Origin: Terriglobus albidus
GTDB lineage: Bacteria > Acidobacteriota > Terriglobia > Terriglobales > Acidobacteriaceae
Direction of reading: 5' to 3'
DNA: 64,000 nucleotides
NCBI RefSeq assembly: GCF_008000815.1
Contig: NZ_CP042806.1
Coordinates: 3,038,001-3,102,000 of the forward strand
The translations under genes and the position numbers were made by a program. Under the pieces are notes generated by a model. The model had not been told where the DNA came from, did not search any database, and was given only the letters and a program-made list of their open reading frames with translations. Numbering within the stretch: position 1 is the first letter of the stretch; each line of letters begins with the position of its first letter. Shown in pieces: positions 9,541-19,731 of this stretch.

Positions 9541-11060
9541 GCTTGTACCTCGTGGCCAAAGGCCAGCGACATCACCTTTTGCTGTGTAGCTTCTTCCCGG
9601 CTGAGCGTGGCGGCGATGGTGCCGTTGTAAAAGACTCCGATACGGTCACTCATCCCCAGCACTTCCGGCAGCTCGGAGGAGATGAGGATGACCGCCATGC
9701 CGCGCTCCGCGAACTCCACGATGAGTTCATGGATCTCTGACTTGGAGCCTACGTCTACACCCTGTGTCGGTTCGTCGAAGATCATGATCCCTGGCTTGAT
9801 GGCCAGCCAACGCGCCAACGCTACCTTCTGCTGGTTTCCGCCGGAGAGTGCTCCGGCCACGGTATCGGTGGCAGGGGCCTTGATACGAAGGCTGGTGCGA
9901 TATCCCTCTGCGACTGACTGTTCCCGATTGCTGTCCAGCAGACCATGCTTCGCCACATCATTCAGGCTGGCGAGCGTGATGTTGCTGGCGATACTCATAT
10001 CCAGGATCACACCGTGCTGGCGGCGGTCCTCGGGCAGATATCCGAGGCCATGCGCAATGGCTTCAGCAGGGCTGCCGATCGTGACCTGACGGCCGTGCAA
10101 GGTGATGGGTGTATGTACCGGAGTAATGCCGAAGAGCGTCCGCGCCAGCTCCGTGCGGCCCGAGCCGACCAGGCCGGCCATGCCGAAGATCTCTCCCTTT
10201 CTCACTGAGAACGAGATATCGTGCAGCCCGGCCTCAGGATTGTTGAGGCCCTTCACCTCGATGGCGACCTCACCCGGAACGACTGATCGCTTAGGGAAGA
10301 CTGACTCGATCGACCGGCCGACCATCAGCTCGATCAACTTTGCCCGATCGACATCGCAGGCATTGCAACAGGCGATGGTCTCGCCATCGCGCAGCACGGT
10401 GATGCGGTCGGCGAGGGTAAGAATCTCTTCCAGACGGTGCGAGATGTAGATGATGGCGACGCCTTCGGAGCGGAGACGTTTCACCAGCGTGAAGAGCTTT
10501 TCTGTCTCCCGCTCGGAGAGCAGGGCAGTCGGCTCATCCATCAGCAGAATGCGGGCCTTTGCTCCGATCGCCTTGGCGATCTCTACGACCTGCTGCTCCG
10601 CCATGCTGAGCGTTCCGGCAAGCCGGTCCGGATCGATGTTTGCCCCGATGGATTGAATCAGCTCGCTCGCCCGCTGTTTGCGGCTGCGCCAGTCCACTGT
10701 GATGCCGCTTTTTTCACGCTCCAGCGGCATGCAGATGTTTTCCGCGACTGTGAGGTGCGGAAAGATGGCAGGTTGCTGATAGATGGCAGCGACGCCCAAA
10801 GAGCGGGAACGGTTGGGGTCGTTTTCCGTGATGCGTTGACCGAAGATCTCCAGCTCACCCGAGTCCGGATGAATGGCTCCGGTGATGATCTTGGTCAGGG
10901 TCGATTTGCCGGCGCCATTTTCACCGATGAGGGCATGAACTTCACCAGGCAACAGCTCGAGCGAACCGGAACGAAGCGCCCGCACGCCGGCATAGGACTT
11001 CGTCAGAGACTTCGCCGCGATGGCGAGCGGTGGAGCACTGTTCGATGAGACGTTTTGCAT
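9537..11060 (-). CDS. Sugar ABC transporter ATP-binding protein, two nucleotide-binding domains (RbsA/RhaT-like)
   Basis: This 507-residue protein contains two ABC domains. The first has a canonical Walker A (GENGAGKST, about residue 47), a degenerate signature LSMAEQQ and Walker B ILLMDEPTA. The second has a degenerate Walker A (GLVGSGRTE), an intact signature LSGGNQQKVALARWL and Walker B IMIFDEPTQGVD. This asymmetry is normal for carbohydrate-uptake type 2 importers. It energises uptake by the two permeases encoded downstream. The gene starts 21 bp after the LacI-type regulator and is presumably in the same transcript. Confidence 0.93.
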   Translation of the reverse strand: MQNVSSNSAPPLAIAAKSLTKSYAGVRALRSGSLELLPGEVHALIGENGAGKSTLTKIITGAIHPDSGELEIFGQRITENDPNRSRSLGVAAIYQQPAIFPHLTVAENICMPLEREKSGITVDWRSRKQRASELIQSIGANIDPDRLAGTLSMAEQQVVEIAKAIGAKARILLMDEPTALLSERETEKLFTLVKRLRSEGVAIIYISHRLEEILTLADRITVLRDGETIACCNACDVDRAKLIELMVGRSIESVFPKRSVVPGEVAIEVKGLNNPEAGLHDISFSVRKGEIFGMAGLVGSGRTELARTLFGITPVHTPITLHGRQVTIGSPAEAIAHGLGYLPEDRRQHGVILDMSIASNITLASLNDVAKHGLLDSNREQSVAEGYRTSLRIKAPATDTVAGALSGGNQQKVALARWLAIKPGIMIFDEPTQGVDVGSKSEIHELIVEFAERGMAVILISSELPEVLGMSDRIGVFYNGTIAATLSREEATQQKVMSLAFGHEVQA

Positions 11061-11081
11061 GCGGGAAACTGGGCCACCAGC

Positions 11082-12149
11082 TTATTCCTTGGCGTGCTTC
11101 TTTGTCTCGCTCTTTGCGGGTTCGTCTTTCAGGCGGCCTGCCGAGGACTCGCGTACGACCAGCTCGGCCGGAAGCTGCACGCGGGTAATGGGAGGTGGAG
11201 ACTGCTCTCCGCCTTCAATACGCCGCAGCAGTACTTCCACCGCGCGGTGCCCCATCTCGTAGGTGGGCTGCACCACGGTAGAGATCCCGGGCTTGAAGAG
11301 GGCCTCGGCGTTTACCTGGTCGAAGGTCACAAAGGCGAAGTCCCTCGGCGTGCGCAGACCAAGTGAGTAGAGGCTGCGGAGCGCGGCCATACCGGTAACG
11401 CCGTTGGTTGCCAGCAGTGCCGTCGGCTTGCTATCACCCGTGCGGAAGCCCCGCTGACACAAGCCGGAGACGACTTCCTGGCCAAACGCCGCATTCCAGA
11501 TCAGCGAGTCATCCACCGGAATACCCGCGCGGGTCAATGCGTTGCGATAGCCGCGAAGACGTTCGCGCTCATTCTGCAGCGAAAGGGGACCGGTGATGAT
11601 GGCGATGCGGGTATGACCGTTCTCGATGAGATGAGCCGTTGCCATCTCGGAGGCGCCGGCGTCATCGACGCAGACCGAGTCAACCTCCAGATCAACTGGC
11701 ACGCGGTCAACGCAGATGATCGGAGAGCCGGCGACGCTTTGCGGATCTTCAGTCTCGGCGGCTTCGCGTGATTGAGCCGTTACCAGCAGAATGCCTTCCA
11801 CTCGCTGCGCGCGCAGCAGGGCCAGCATGTCGGCTTCACGTTCGGCGCTGCCTTCGGAGTCAAGCACGATAAGGAAGTATCCACGCTCGCGCGCCGCGGC
11901 CTCGGCTCCACGCACAATCTTCGGGAAGAAGGGAATCGTGATGTCAGGGATGACGATGCCCAGCGTATAAGTGCGATTGGTCTTCAGGCTCCGGGCGATC
12001 AGGTTGGGCCGATAGTTGAGGACGCGGATCGCCTCCAGCACCTTCTGCCGCGAGCGTTCGCTCACCTTTGCAGATCCGCTGATAACGTTTGAAACCGTAC
12101 CGGCGGAGACGCCGGCGAGCTTCGCGAGTTCTTTCTGATTCGGTGCCAT
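11082..12149 (-). CDS. LacI-family transcriptional repressor
   Basis: The 355-residue protein opens with the LacI helix-turn-helix and hinge region: KELAKLAGVSAGTVSNVISG and LNYRPNLIARSLKTNRTYTLG. A periplasmic-binding-like effector domain follows (GIVIPDITIPFFPKIVRGAE, VDRVPVD, ATNGVTGMAAL). It is the first gene of the transporter operon, so it probably controls the operon and itself in response to the imported sugar. A 19-bp inverted repeat at 12214-12232 is a candidate operator. No sugar catabolic gene is adjacent. Confidence 0.92.
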   Translation of the reverse strand: MAPNQKELAKLAGVSAGTVSNVISGSAKVSERSRQKVLEAIRVLNYRPNLIARSLKTNRTYTLGIVIPDITIPFFPKIVRGAEAAARERGYFLIVLDSEGSAEREADMLALLRAQRVEGILLVTAQSREAAETEDPQSVAGSPIICVDRVPVDLEVDSVCVDDAGASEMATAHLIENGHTRIAIITGPLSLQNERERLRGYRNALTRAGIPVDDSLIWNAAFGQEVVSGLCQRGFRTGDSKPTALLATNGVTGMAALRSLYSLGLRTPRDFAFVTFDQVNAEALFKPGISTVVQPTYEMGHRAVEVLLRRIEGGEQSPPPITRVQLPAELVVRESSAGRLKDEPAKSETKKHAKE

Positions 12150-12213
12150 GGGCCGGAAACAATTCCTTTAGATCGTTGGCTATGCGTCCAGATACATCAA
12201 CCAACTCTACATG

Positions 12214-12232
12214 CGACTCTATATGAGAGTCG
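12214..12232. promoter_or_regulatory. Inverted repeat, candidate operator for the LacI-type regulator
   Basis: The sequence has perfect 7-bp arms, CGACTCT and AGAGTCG, around a 5-bp centre. It lies 65-83 bp upstream of the regulator start, where an autoregulatory operator would be expected. LacI-type operators are usually shorter and centred on CG, so the fit to the family is only partial. No clear promoter was placed beside it. Confidence 0.4.
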
Positions 12233-12349
12233 ACGCCCGGTCACGAACGAATACCGCGCAGAGTCTTACGATATGGCTCACCAGTTGGCCTGGTGAGAAG
12301 TCAGAATGTTAAAATCCCGTCAGGGTCTACCAACGGGAAGGTGAGGGAA

Positions 12350-12952
12350 ATGAGCGCTTTACATACGAAATGGAATCAGCTCACAAGCAAGCTGAATCCG
12401 GTGTATCTGAAGTTCACAGGTGCAGGTATTGGGGTTGCGTTGTGTCTGGTGGCTATTTCGGTCACCGCAGAGCCGAAGCCGGCCGATCCGCCGGCAGCCG
12501 TCATGGCCGCGTATCAGCAGGATGAGCATCCTGAGTTTCCCGCCGGTCCGGGACGCGATGTGACGCTGCGTGTGTGCAGCCGTTGCCACTCGCCGAACAA
12601 CATCGTCAGCCGCCCGCAGAACCGCGAGGGCTGGGAAGCGACCATTGCCAAGATGGTGGACATGGGAGCCACCGCCAGCGATGAGGACTTCGCCGCCATC
12701 CTCGACTACGTCTCCAAGAACTTCCCCGCACCTGGTACGGGTGGTGGAGCTGCAGCGACGGCACACGTCAATGCAAACAAGGCGACCGCCGCTGACCTGG
12801 CCAAGGCTCTCAGCCTGACCGATAAGGAAGCCGCCGCGATCGTGGACTACCGCACCAAGAACGGCGACTTCAAGACGATCGATGATCTGAAGAAAGTTCC
12901 GGATGTGGACGGCAAGAAGATCGACGATAAGAAAGACATCATCGACTTCTAA
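12350..12952 (+). CDS. Exported c-type cytochrome-like protein fused to a ComEA-like helix-hairpin-helix domain
   Basis: The ATG at 12350 is preceded by GAAGGTGAGGG and gives a 200-residue protein with an N-terminal membrane or signal segment (GAGIGVALCLVAISVTA). The middle holds one heme-binding motif, CSRCH, in a small cytochrome-like domain. After a Gly/Ala linker the C-terminal ~60 residues match the helix-hairpin-helix of ComEA: VNANKATAADLAKALSL, then IVDYRTKNGDFKTIDDLKKV. The heme part suggests electron transfer or sensing in the periplasm; the HhH part would bind DNA or a partner nonspecifically. Function is unknown. A strong terminator follows. Confidence 0.8.
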   Translation: MSALHTKWNQLTSKLNPVYLKFTGAGIGVALCLVAISVTAEPKPADPPAAVMAAYQQDEHPEFPAGPGRDVTLRVCSRCHSPNNIVSRPQNREGWEATIAKMVDMGATASDEDFAAILDYVSKNFPAPGTGGGAAATAHVNANKATAADLAKALSLTDKEAAAIVDYRTKNGDFKTIDDLKKVPDVDGKKIDDKKDIIDF

Positions 12953-12970
12953 CGCGTACGAGACTACAGA

Positions 12971-13005
12971 AAGCGAAAGCCCCTCCGTGCGAGGGGCTTT
13001 CGCTT
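12971..13005 (+). terminator. Rho-independent terminator after the cytochrome/HhH gene
   Basis: A perfect 15-bp stem (AAGCGAAAGCCCCTC with its complement) closes a 5-base loop and is followed by CTTTGGTT. It lies 19 bp downstream of the stop codon. Confidence 0.85.
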
Positions 13006-13020
13006 CTTTGGTTCCTATGC

Positions 13021-13070
13021 ACTGGGTGAATGTCCCTCGGGGACATGGGTATTCGAGCGAAGCTCGAACC
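13021..13070. repeat. Dispersed palindromic repeat, family C copy
   Basis: The segment starts with ACTGGGTG, contains the hairpin TGTCCCTCGGGGACA, and ends with GGTATTCGAGCGAAGCTCGAACC, matching the copies near 6548 and 20591. It lies between two convergent genes. Confidence 0.55.
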
Positions 13071-13090
13071 GTCTTATCTGCAGATCCTTT

Positions 13091-14332
13091 CTAATGAACA
13101 GTTCTCATCCGCCGCTGCATGAAATCCATCAACAGATAACTCCCCAGCGTCTGCGGCGTGGTGAAGTACGCCTTCCCACGGCACATCGCGGTCACCTTCT
13201 GCACAAATTGCACCAGGGCAAAATCATTGGTGAGCATGAAGGTATTGATCTGAATGCCGGATCGCTTGCACCGTCCCACCTCTTCCAGCGTCTCAGAGAC
13301 AACAAGAGGATCAAGCCCAAACGCATTCTTATAAATACGTCCGTCAGGCAGGGTCAGCGCCGAAGGCTTACCGTCCGTGATCATTACGATCTGCTTCATC
13401 TGCTTGTTGGAGCGGGAAAGAATGCGGCGGGCGACCTTGAAGCCCTCGCGGGTGTTCGTATACCAGGGGCCCACCTTCACGCGGCCAAGCTGCGAGATAG
13501 GAATCTCCTCGGCTGAATCATGAAAGAGCACCAGGTGCAGCGAGTCACCGGGGAACTGCGTACGCGTCAGGTGCGAGAGCGCCATGGCGACTCGCTTCGC
13601 CGGCGTAAAGCGGTCTTCACCATAGAGGATCATCGAATGCGAGCAGTCGAGCATCACTACCGTGTCGCAAGATGCCTGGAACTCTGACTGATGCACGTAC
13701 AGATCGCTGTACTCAATGTTCAGAGGCATGCTCAGTCCTTCGCGTTCAATGGCGGACTTCAGCGTAGCAGTTACGTCGAGATTGAGCGTGTCGCCAAACT
13801 CATAGGGCTTGGACGATCCGCTGGCCTCGACACCAGATGCTTCCTGGATCGTGTCATGACGACCGAAGTTGGCGCGGCCCATAGAGCCAAGCAGATTGCG
13901 CAGGGCCTTGTATCCGAGAAAGTCCATCGACTTGTCGGTGACCTCGAAGCGGACCTGCGACTCGTTGCGGCCGACCTCGCCTGGCGCCGTGGACTGCTGC
14001 GTCCTGTCCGAGGTCTCCGCATCGGTGCGGATCATGTTCTCGTTCTGCATGCGCTCGACCAGGCGGTCGACCAGGCTCTCCTGCTGTTCGGCAGACATCT
14101 CGTCGTACTGCTGCTGTGTCTGCTCGTCGAGGAAGTCGCCGTTCTCCAGCAACTGGCGGATGGCCTCGCGCAGGTCGTCGAGCGTCTGGTCGAGATTCAT
14201 CTCATTGAATTCGGCGTAAGGGTTCTGGAAGCCGGAATCGAGCAGAAAATCGCCGAGCGCTTCCATCAGCTCTTCAAGGCCAAGCTCGCTGGCCAGGTCG
14301 CCCTCATACTTCTTGTAGCGCGTCGTCTTCAT
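13091..14332 (-). CDS. VWA-domain protein, ChlD/BchD-like partner of a MoxR-type ATPase
   Basis: The 413-residue protein has an acidic helical N-terminal half and a C-terminal von Willebrand A domain. The metal-binding MIDAS motif is intact: [10 protein letters not shown] (DxSxS), a downstream Thr region and [11 protein letters not shown]. No signal peptide or transmembrane segment is visible, so it is cytoplasmic. By family, MoxR ATPases and VWA proteins act as chaperone or chelatase pairs that remodel or load metal into a partner. The AAA+ partner is probably the gene at 15344-16900. The substrate is unknown. Confidence 0.85.
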   Translation of the reverse strand: MKTTRYKKYEGDLASELGLEELMEALGDFLLDSGFQNPYAEFNEMNLDQTLDDLREAIRQLLENGDFLDEQTQQQYDEMSAEQQESLVDRLVERMQNENMIRTDAETSDRTQQSTAPGEVGRNESQVRFEVTDKSMDFLGYKALRNLLGSMGRANFGRHDTIQEASGVEASGSSKPYEFGDTLNLDVTATLKSAIEREGLSMPLNIEYSDLYVHQSEFQASCDTVVMLDCSHSMILYGEDRFTPAKRVAMALSHLTRTQFPGDSLHLVLFHDSAEEIPISQLGRVKVGPWYTNTREGFKVARRILSRSNKQMKQIVMITDGKPSALTLPDGRIYKNAFGLDPLVVSETLEEVGRCKRSGIQINTFMLTNDFALVQFVQKVTAMCRGKAYFTTPQTLGSYLLMDFMQRRMRTVH

Positions 14333-14355
14333 CGGCCTGCTTCGATGATACGCCC

Positions 14356-15030
14356 CTATACGTGTGTACCGGCCATCACAGCGAAGCGGGCCTCCTTGAA
14401 CCAGCAGTCGGCGTCAGCAAAACCTGCCTCACGCATCCAGTGCAGTTGCTCCTCGACCGGAGAGCACTTGTCATCGGTCATGCGGTAGAGACTCGCTTTG
14501 ATCTGGTCTTCTGTCGCTCCATTCACCCTCACCTGACGCAGCCAGAGCTCATGGTAGCGATCGGTGACGGCGGGCACAGATCCGGCCACCTGATCGGCAT
14601 TGATGAACACGCCGCGCAGTTTCAATGCCTTGAAGGCGGCACGGAAGACCTGCTGCTTTGCTTCGTCCGTTGAGTGATGGATCGAAAGGGCAGAGACGAC
14701 CGCACAGGCGTCACCGGGGAGGGCGTCGCGGGTGTAGTCAAGCTGGTGGAAATAGATGCCGCCGTCATGCGCGAGACGCTCGCGAGCGATCCCGAGCATC
14801 GATGGCGAGAGATCGACGAGATGAATCTGCGCCTCCGGAAAGTGCTGCCGGATAAGCGCTGTCAGAATGCCGGTACCGGCTCCGAGGTCGATGATGGTTT
14901 TCGCTGCGGGAGGAATCAGGCGGATGGCCCAGCCGTAGAAATCGTCGTGCGAGGGGATCAGCTTTGCACGGTCCTGGTCGTAGGTGGCGGCGGTGGTATC
15001 GAAGATAAGTTGCGTAGCGCTGATGTTCAT
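14356..15030 (-). CDS. Class I SAM-dependent methyltransferase
   Basis: Motif I is clear (IIDLGAGTGILTALI), followed by an acidic residue at the end of strand 2 (IHLVDLSPSML) and a motif-II-like VVSALSIHH. From an ATG at 15030 the protein has 224 residues starting MNISATQLIFD. Two upstream in-frame starts (15042 and 15120) are possible but add residues unlike the family. It lies between the VWA and AAA+ genes on the same strand, so it may modify the same unknown target. The substrate cannot be inferred. Confidence 0.85.
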   Translation of the reverse strand: MNISATQLIFDTTAATYDQDRAKLIPSHDDFYGWAIRLIPPAAKTIIDLGAGTGILTALIRQHFPEAQIHLVDLSPSMLGIARERLAHDGGIYFHQLDYTRDALPGDACAVVSALSIHHSTDEAKQQVFRAAFKALKLRGVFINADQVAGSVPAVTDRYHELWLRQVRVNGATEDQIKASLYRMTDDKCSPVEEQLHWMREAGFADADCWFKEARFAVMAGTHV

Positions 15031-15123
15031 GACCTGAACCATAAGCGCCGTCGTGGTGAAGCGAAAGCCAGTATAAGAAAGAGTAATCTTGAAATTCGAA
15101 TTACTTTCCCGGTGGAGCACGCC

Positions 15124-15339
15124 CTAATCGTTATTAGGGTTGCCTCTTCCAGAAATGGCGTACCACGCGCAGCGGATCGCAAGGAGAAGAGCAGCAAAAC
15201 CGGCCAGATTGAGACGTAAATCCCAGCGGTTATAGTCTCCGAAGAAGCGGAGCAGAATTACGCCAGCAAACCCCAGAACGATAGCTGAGATCCCGTGAAT
15301 CCAACGTGCGAGATAGTCGTCTTTCCCGTTGAATTCCAT
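15124..15339 (-). CDS. Small two-helix membrane protein of unknown function
   Basis: This 71-residue protein has two predicted membrane segments: ISAIVLGFAGVILLRFFG, and LAGFAALLLAIRCAWYAI. Its charged ends are MEFNGKDDYLARW and SGRGNPNND. It begins 4 bp after the stop of the AAA+ gene, so it is probably co-transcribed with it and with the methyltransferase. No family was recognised. Confidence 0.7.
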   Translation of the reverse strand: MEFNGKDDYLARWIHGISAIVLGFAGVILLRFFGDYNRWDLRLNLAGFAALLLAIRCAWYAISGRGNPNND

Positions 15340-15343
15340 CTAC

Positions 15344-16900
<1,557 letters not shown>

Positions 16901-16911
16901 ACGGAGCGCTC

Positions 16912-17643
16912 CTACTCTTCCCAGGAGAAGGTCCGAAGTCCTGGAAGTGCTCGCAGTTCCGTGAACGGTCGTGGCGTATGCGGCTGGTGTCCTCCCCTGG
17001 TGTTCCAGGTGATGTCGCATCGCAACGTGGTGATTCCGTTGACCTCATCGTGCATCACATGCCAGCGGTCCGCTTTGAATCCTGTCGAGGCCAGCAGGAA
17101 CATCACCTCGGTCTCGATGGTCGGCGTATACGTAATCGATACCGCTAACGTTCCGCGACGCTTCCGCGGCAGTACGTCATCGACGTACCGCAGCAGCCAA
17201 AGGATGATGAGCGCCAGGACAGAGCCGATGCTGGCCAGGACGAGCTGACCGAGGCCGAACAGGATGCCCAGGATAGTGACGATCCAGATGGTCGCTGCTG
17301 TCGTGAGACCCGTGATGAAATTGTCACGGCGCACAATTGCACCTGCACCGATGAAACCGATACCAGTCAGAACGCCGAGCGGTAAACGCATCGGGTCGAT
17401 CTGGACAAATGAGTTGAGCGCCTTGCCTACCGTCGGCAGAACGAGATTCGCCTGCAATCCAGCGAGTGTTGCCGCCAGGCAGACCAGCATGATGGTGCGA
17501 AGTCCGGCGGGGTGCGAGCGTTCATCACGATTGAAGCCAATCCCAGCGGAAGCCAGGGCAGCCAGTCCCAGGCGCAACGCGACATCCGTCCACGTCACCA
17601 CAGGAGACATTACAGGCAGTTGGACAGCAAGCATGGCCACCAT
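16912..17643 (-). CDS. MgtC/SapB-family membrane protein
   Basis: The protein has a block of about five membrane helices containing the family signatures RDERSHPAGLRTIMLVC, GVLTGIGFIGAGAIVRR and GLTTAATIW. A cytoplasmic C-terminal ACT-like domain of about 80 residues follows. The frame remains open to 17766, but that part lies inside a dispersed repeat. I therefore place the start at the ATG at 17643, or 17634, giving about 243 residues. MgtC proteins affect growth at low magnesium and modulate the ATP synthase in some species; the exact role here is unknown. The gene ends 12 bp before the AAA+ gene start. Confidence 0.85.
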   Translation of the reverse strand: MVAMLAVQLPVMSPVVTWTDVALRLGLAALASAGIGFNRDERSHPAGLRTIMLVCLAATLAGLQANLVLPTVGKALNSFVQIDPMRLPLGVLTGIGFIGAGAIVRRDNFITGLTTAATIWIVTILGILFGLGQLVLASIGSVLALIILWLLRYVDDVLPRKRRGTLAVSITYTPTIETEVMFLLASTGFKADRWHVMHDEVNGITTLRCDITWNTRGGHQPHTPRPFTELRALPGLRTFSWEE

Positions 17644-17668
17644 GCTACCCGAGGTGGACTGTTCGCGA

Positions 17669-17782
17669 TAGAGCATTCTCCTAAAGGAGTAGAGCGGAAT
17701 TCTGGCTGTTTGCGCCGTTTTCCGCCAAGAAAACGGCATTCGCGGACTTATCCAACACCACTGCATTAGGAGAATTGCTCTA
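17669..17782. repeat. Dispersed palindromic element, family A, copy 1
   Basis: This 114-bp element is bounded by inverted repeats: TAGAGCATTCTCCTAA on the left and the complement of TAGAGCAATTCTCCTAA on the right, differing by one inserted base. An internal hairpin uses GCCGTTTTCC and AAGAAAACGGC. A second copy about 80% identical lies at 22410-22524. It has no coding capacity and lies just upstream of the MgtC-like gene. Confidence 0.8.
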
Positions 17783-17808
17783 GACGAAAGCGTTCGGTGA
17801 AGTGCCTC

Positions 17809-18117
17809 TTAGGGAAGGTCTGCCAGAAGACCGGAGAGCTCTGACAGCGCATGCCCGTTACCGGTCTTCTCTGCCGCTGCGAGCCCCGCTTCCAGCCGCT
17901 CGCGCGCTTCACTGTAGCGGCCCAGCTTGATCAGTGTCTGTGCCGCCATCTGATGTCCCGGAACGTAATCAGGCTGGTGCTCGCGCAATGTCTGAAATTC
18001 ACGGAGGGCAGCGTCCGTATCGCCCTTACCCAGGTGCTCCATGGCGAGTCCGTAGCGTGCGAAGGCGTTGGCGGGGTCCTGAGTGAGAATCTCGGTCAGT
18101 GCGGCAATCTTGTCCAT
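17809..18117 (-). CDS. Small TPR-repeat protein
   Basis: The 102-residue protein contains two to three tetratricopeptide repeats, seen in NAFARYGLAMEHLGKGDTDA and YVPGHQMAAQTLIKLGRYSE, each with the usual Ala/Gly/Tyr positions. No signal peptide is present. Such proteins usually mediate protein-protein contact; no partner is evident. The gene starts 20 bp after the stop of the upstream oxidoreductase gene and may be co-transcribed with it. Confidence 0.8.
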   Translation of the reverse strand: MDKIAALTEILTQDPANAFARYGLAMEHLGKGDTDAALREFQTLREHQPDYVPGHQMAAQTLIKLGRYSEARERLEAGLAAAEKTGNGHALSELSGLLADLP

Positions 18118-18137
18118 AAGGTTAGTCTAGCGACAAT

Positions 18138-19094
18138 CTAGGGACGAAGAACGACACGCGGCTCATTCGGTTCAGTCCATGCACCGGTAACCTCTTCCAA
18201 CGGACGCGATACGAACTTCGTCTGAAAGGGCTTTCTGCTGCAGGCTTCAAAGAACTGTTTGATGGCGATGCGGAGCTCATCCATTGAGGCCGAACCGAAG
18301 CCCGAGCCCAACAACTCAACTCCGCTTGAACGGAGATGAGATGCCGGCAGTGAGATCGCCGGTCCAGCGGATGAGCCAATCTGGATAAACCGGATGCGTG
18401 GGGCGTGATGCGAGAGGCCCTTATGCGCGATGGCACTCAGCATGGCCTCCGCAGGCGCTCCCCAAAGATAGTCGAGGACAACATCGACGCCGTTGGTTGC
18501 AATCTCATTGCGGAATGCCTCGATAAGGTCTTCCGGAGAAAGCATCAGCGAGATCGTCGCATCTGCACCCAGGGCCGTAAGCTCTTCCAGGGCCGCCGCA
18601 TTTCTGCCGCATGCAACAACTCGCCGCGCTCCAAGATGTTTTGCAATCTGCACGGCGAGCTGTCCCGCGGCGCCGGTAGCACCGAGGATCAGCACTGACT
18701 CGCCCGGTTGAAACTTCGCACGCATGGACAGTGCTGCCCATGACGACATCGCTGGGTTCGCGGCCGCAGCGGCGAAGGCATCGTCCACACTCTCCGGAAG
18801 GTCAATCATGAAGTCGCCGGCCAGAGTGTACTGAGCCATCGATCCGAAAGGTGGGCGGGCAATGCCGAAGAAGACGCGTCTGCCGTCAGGTGCCGTTCCC
18901 ACGCCGTCTACGCCCGGAACAAACGGAAACTTGCCGGTACTGCCGTAGTGTGTTCCGTTGGCAAGTGCCTTCACGATGGGGTGAATTCCGGCTGCCGTTA
19001 CCCTGATCAGAGTCTCGTTTTCAGAAGGAACGGGGTCCTGAACGTCGTTGAAAGCGGGCAGCTGGGCGTACGACGTGACGAGTGCGGATTTCAT
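18138..19094 (-). CDS. Medium-chain dehydrogenase/reductase (quinone oxidoreductase-like)
   Basis: The start at 19094 gives 318 residues opening MKSALVTSYAQLPAF, typical of MDR enzymes; AAGCTAGG lies just upstream. A GroES-like N-terminal half is followed by a Rossmann domain with the NADPH motif LGATGAAGQLAVQIAKHLGA. Zinc-binding residues of classical alcohol dehydrogenases are not apparent, so it resembles zinc-independent quinone oxidoreductases. The substrate is unknown. It is divergently oriented from the thioesterase gene at 19169. Confidence 0.85.
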   Translation of the reverse strand: MKSALVTSYAQLPAFNDVQDPVPSENETLIRVTAAGIHPIVKALANGTHYGSTGKFPFVPGVDGVGTAPDGRRVFFGIARPPFGSMAQYTLAGDFMIDLPESVDDAFAAAAANPAMSSWAALSMRAKFQPGESVLILGATGAAGQLAVQIAKHLGARRVVACGRNAAALEELTALGADATISLMLSPEDLIEAFRNEIATNGVDVVLDYLWGAPAEAMLSAIAHKGLSHHAPRIRFIQIGSSAGPAISLPASHLRSSGVELLGSGFGSASMDELRIAIKQFFEACSRKPFQTKFVSRPLEEVTGAWTEPNEPRVVLRP

Positions 19095-19168
19095 ATACCT
19101 AGCTTGATGCATCCGAGGAGCATTTGGGTAAAAGAAAACGAAACCGGCTACGGCGGTAAACTATTGGT

Positions 19169-19690
19169 ATGCAAGAGAAGCGACAGCGTACGGTCGTCGA
19201 AAGTCAGGCCGAGCGCAGCGAAGTGATCTTTCCCGCCGATGCAAATGGGCTCGGCAACCTCTTCGGCGGACGTCTGATGCAGTTTATTGATCTGGTAGGT
19301 GCAGTTGCCGCCTACCGGCATGCACGAGCGACGACAGTCGTCACCGCCAGTATGGACTCGCTCGATTTCGTCGCACCGGTTCACGTGGGCGAGGTGCTGA
19401 TTTTGAGGGCGAGCGTTAACCGTGCCTTCCGCACCTCCATGGAGGTTGGCGTCAAGGCGATGGTGGAAGATCCGAAGAGCGGCGAACTTCGTCATGTCTC
19501 CTCGGCGTACCTCACCTATGTGGCCGTCGACGAGAAAGGGAATCCCGTCCCGGTGGATTGCATCCTTCCTGAGACGGAGCATCAGAAGCGCCGCTATGAG
19601 GATGCACTGAAGCGGCGCGAGGCGCGCAGCGGCGAAACGGAGCGCAAGAAGCGCGTCCGCAAAAGTCTTGAAACCGGCTGGTATCTCTAA
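19169..19690 (+). CDS. Acyl-CoA thioesterase, hotdog fold (YciA/BACH type)
   Basis: The 173-residue protein has the family pattern ADANGLGNLFGGRLMQFIDLVGAVAAYRHA, in which the Asn and Asp positions belong to the active site. It continues with VTASMDSLDFVAPVHVGEVL, typical of YciA-like acyl-CoA hydrolases. It would hydrolyse acyl-CoA to free fatty acid and CoA in the cytoplasm. A basic C-terminal tail (KRREARSGETERKKRVRKS) extends beyond the fold. The mrp-like gene follows 41 bp later on the same strand. Confidence 0.87.
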   Translation: MQEKRQRTVVESQAERSEVIFPADANGLGNLFGGRLMQFIDLVGAVAAYRHARATTVVTASMDSLDFVAPVHVGEVLILRASVNRAFRTSMEVGVKAMVEDPKSGELRHVSSAYLTYVAVDEKGNPVPVDCILPETEHQKRRYEDALKRREARSGETERKKRVRKSLETGWYL

Positions 19691-19731
19691 CCGCAACCGC
19701 CGCAACCGAAAGAGATTTAGGAGTCAACCAT

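Noticed and set aside
13021-13070. Short GGTTCGA-like segments as tRNA T-arms (also near 6548 and 20591).
   Set aside because: They belong to the family C palindromes. No acceptor stem, anticodon arm or 3' CCA-compatible fold can be drawn around them.
17644-17766. N-terminal extension of the MgtC-like protein.
   Set aside because: The added codons lie inside the family A repeat, lack a ribosome-binding site and do not look like an MgtC N-terminus.
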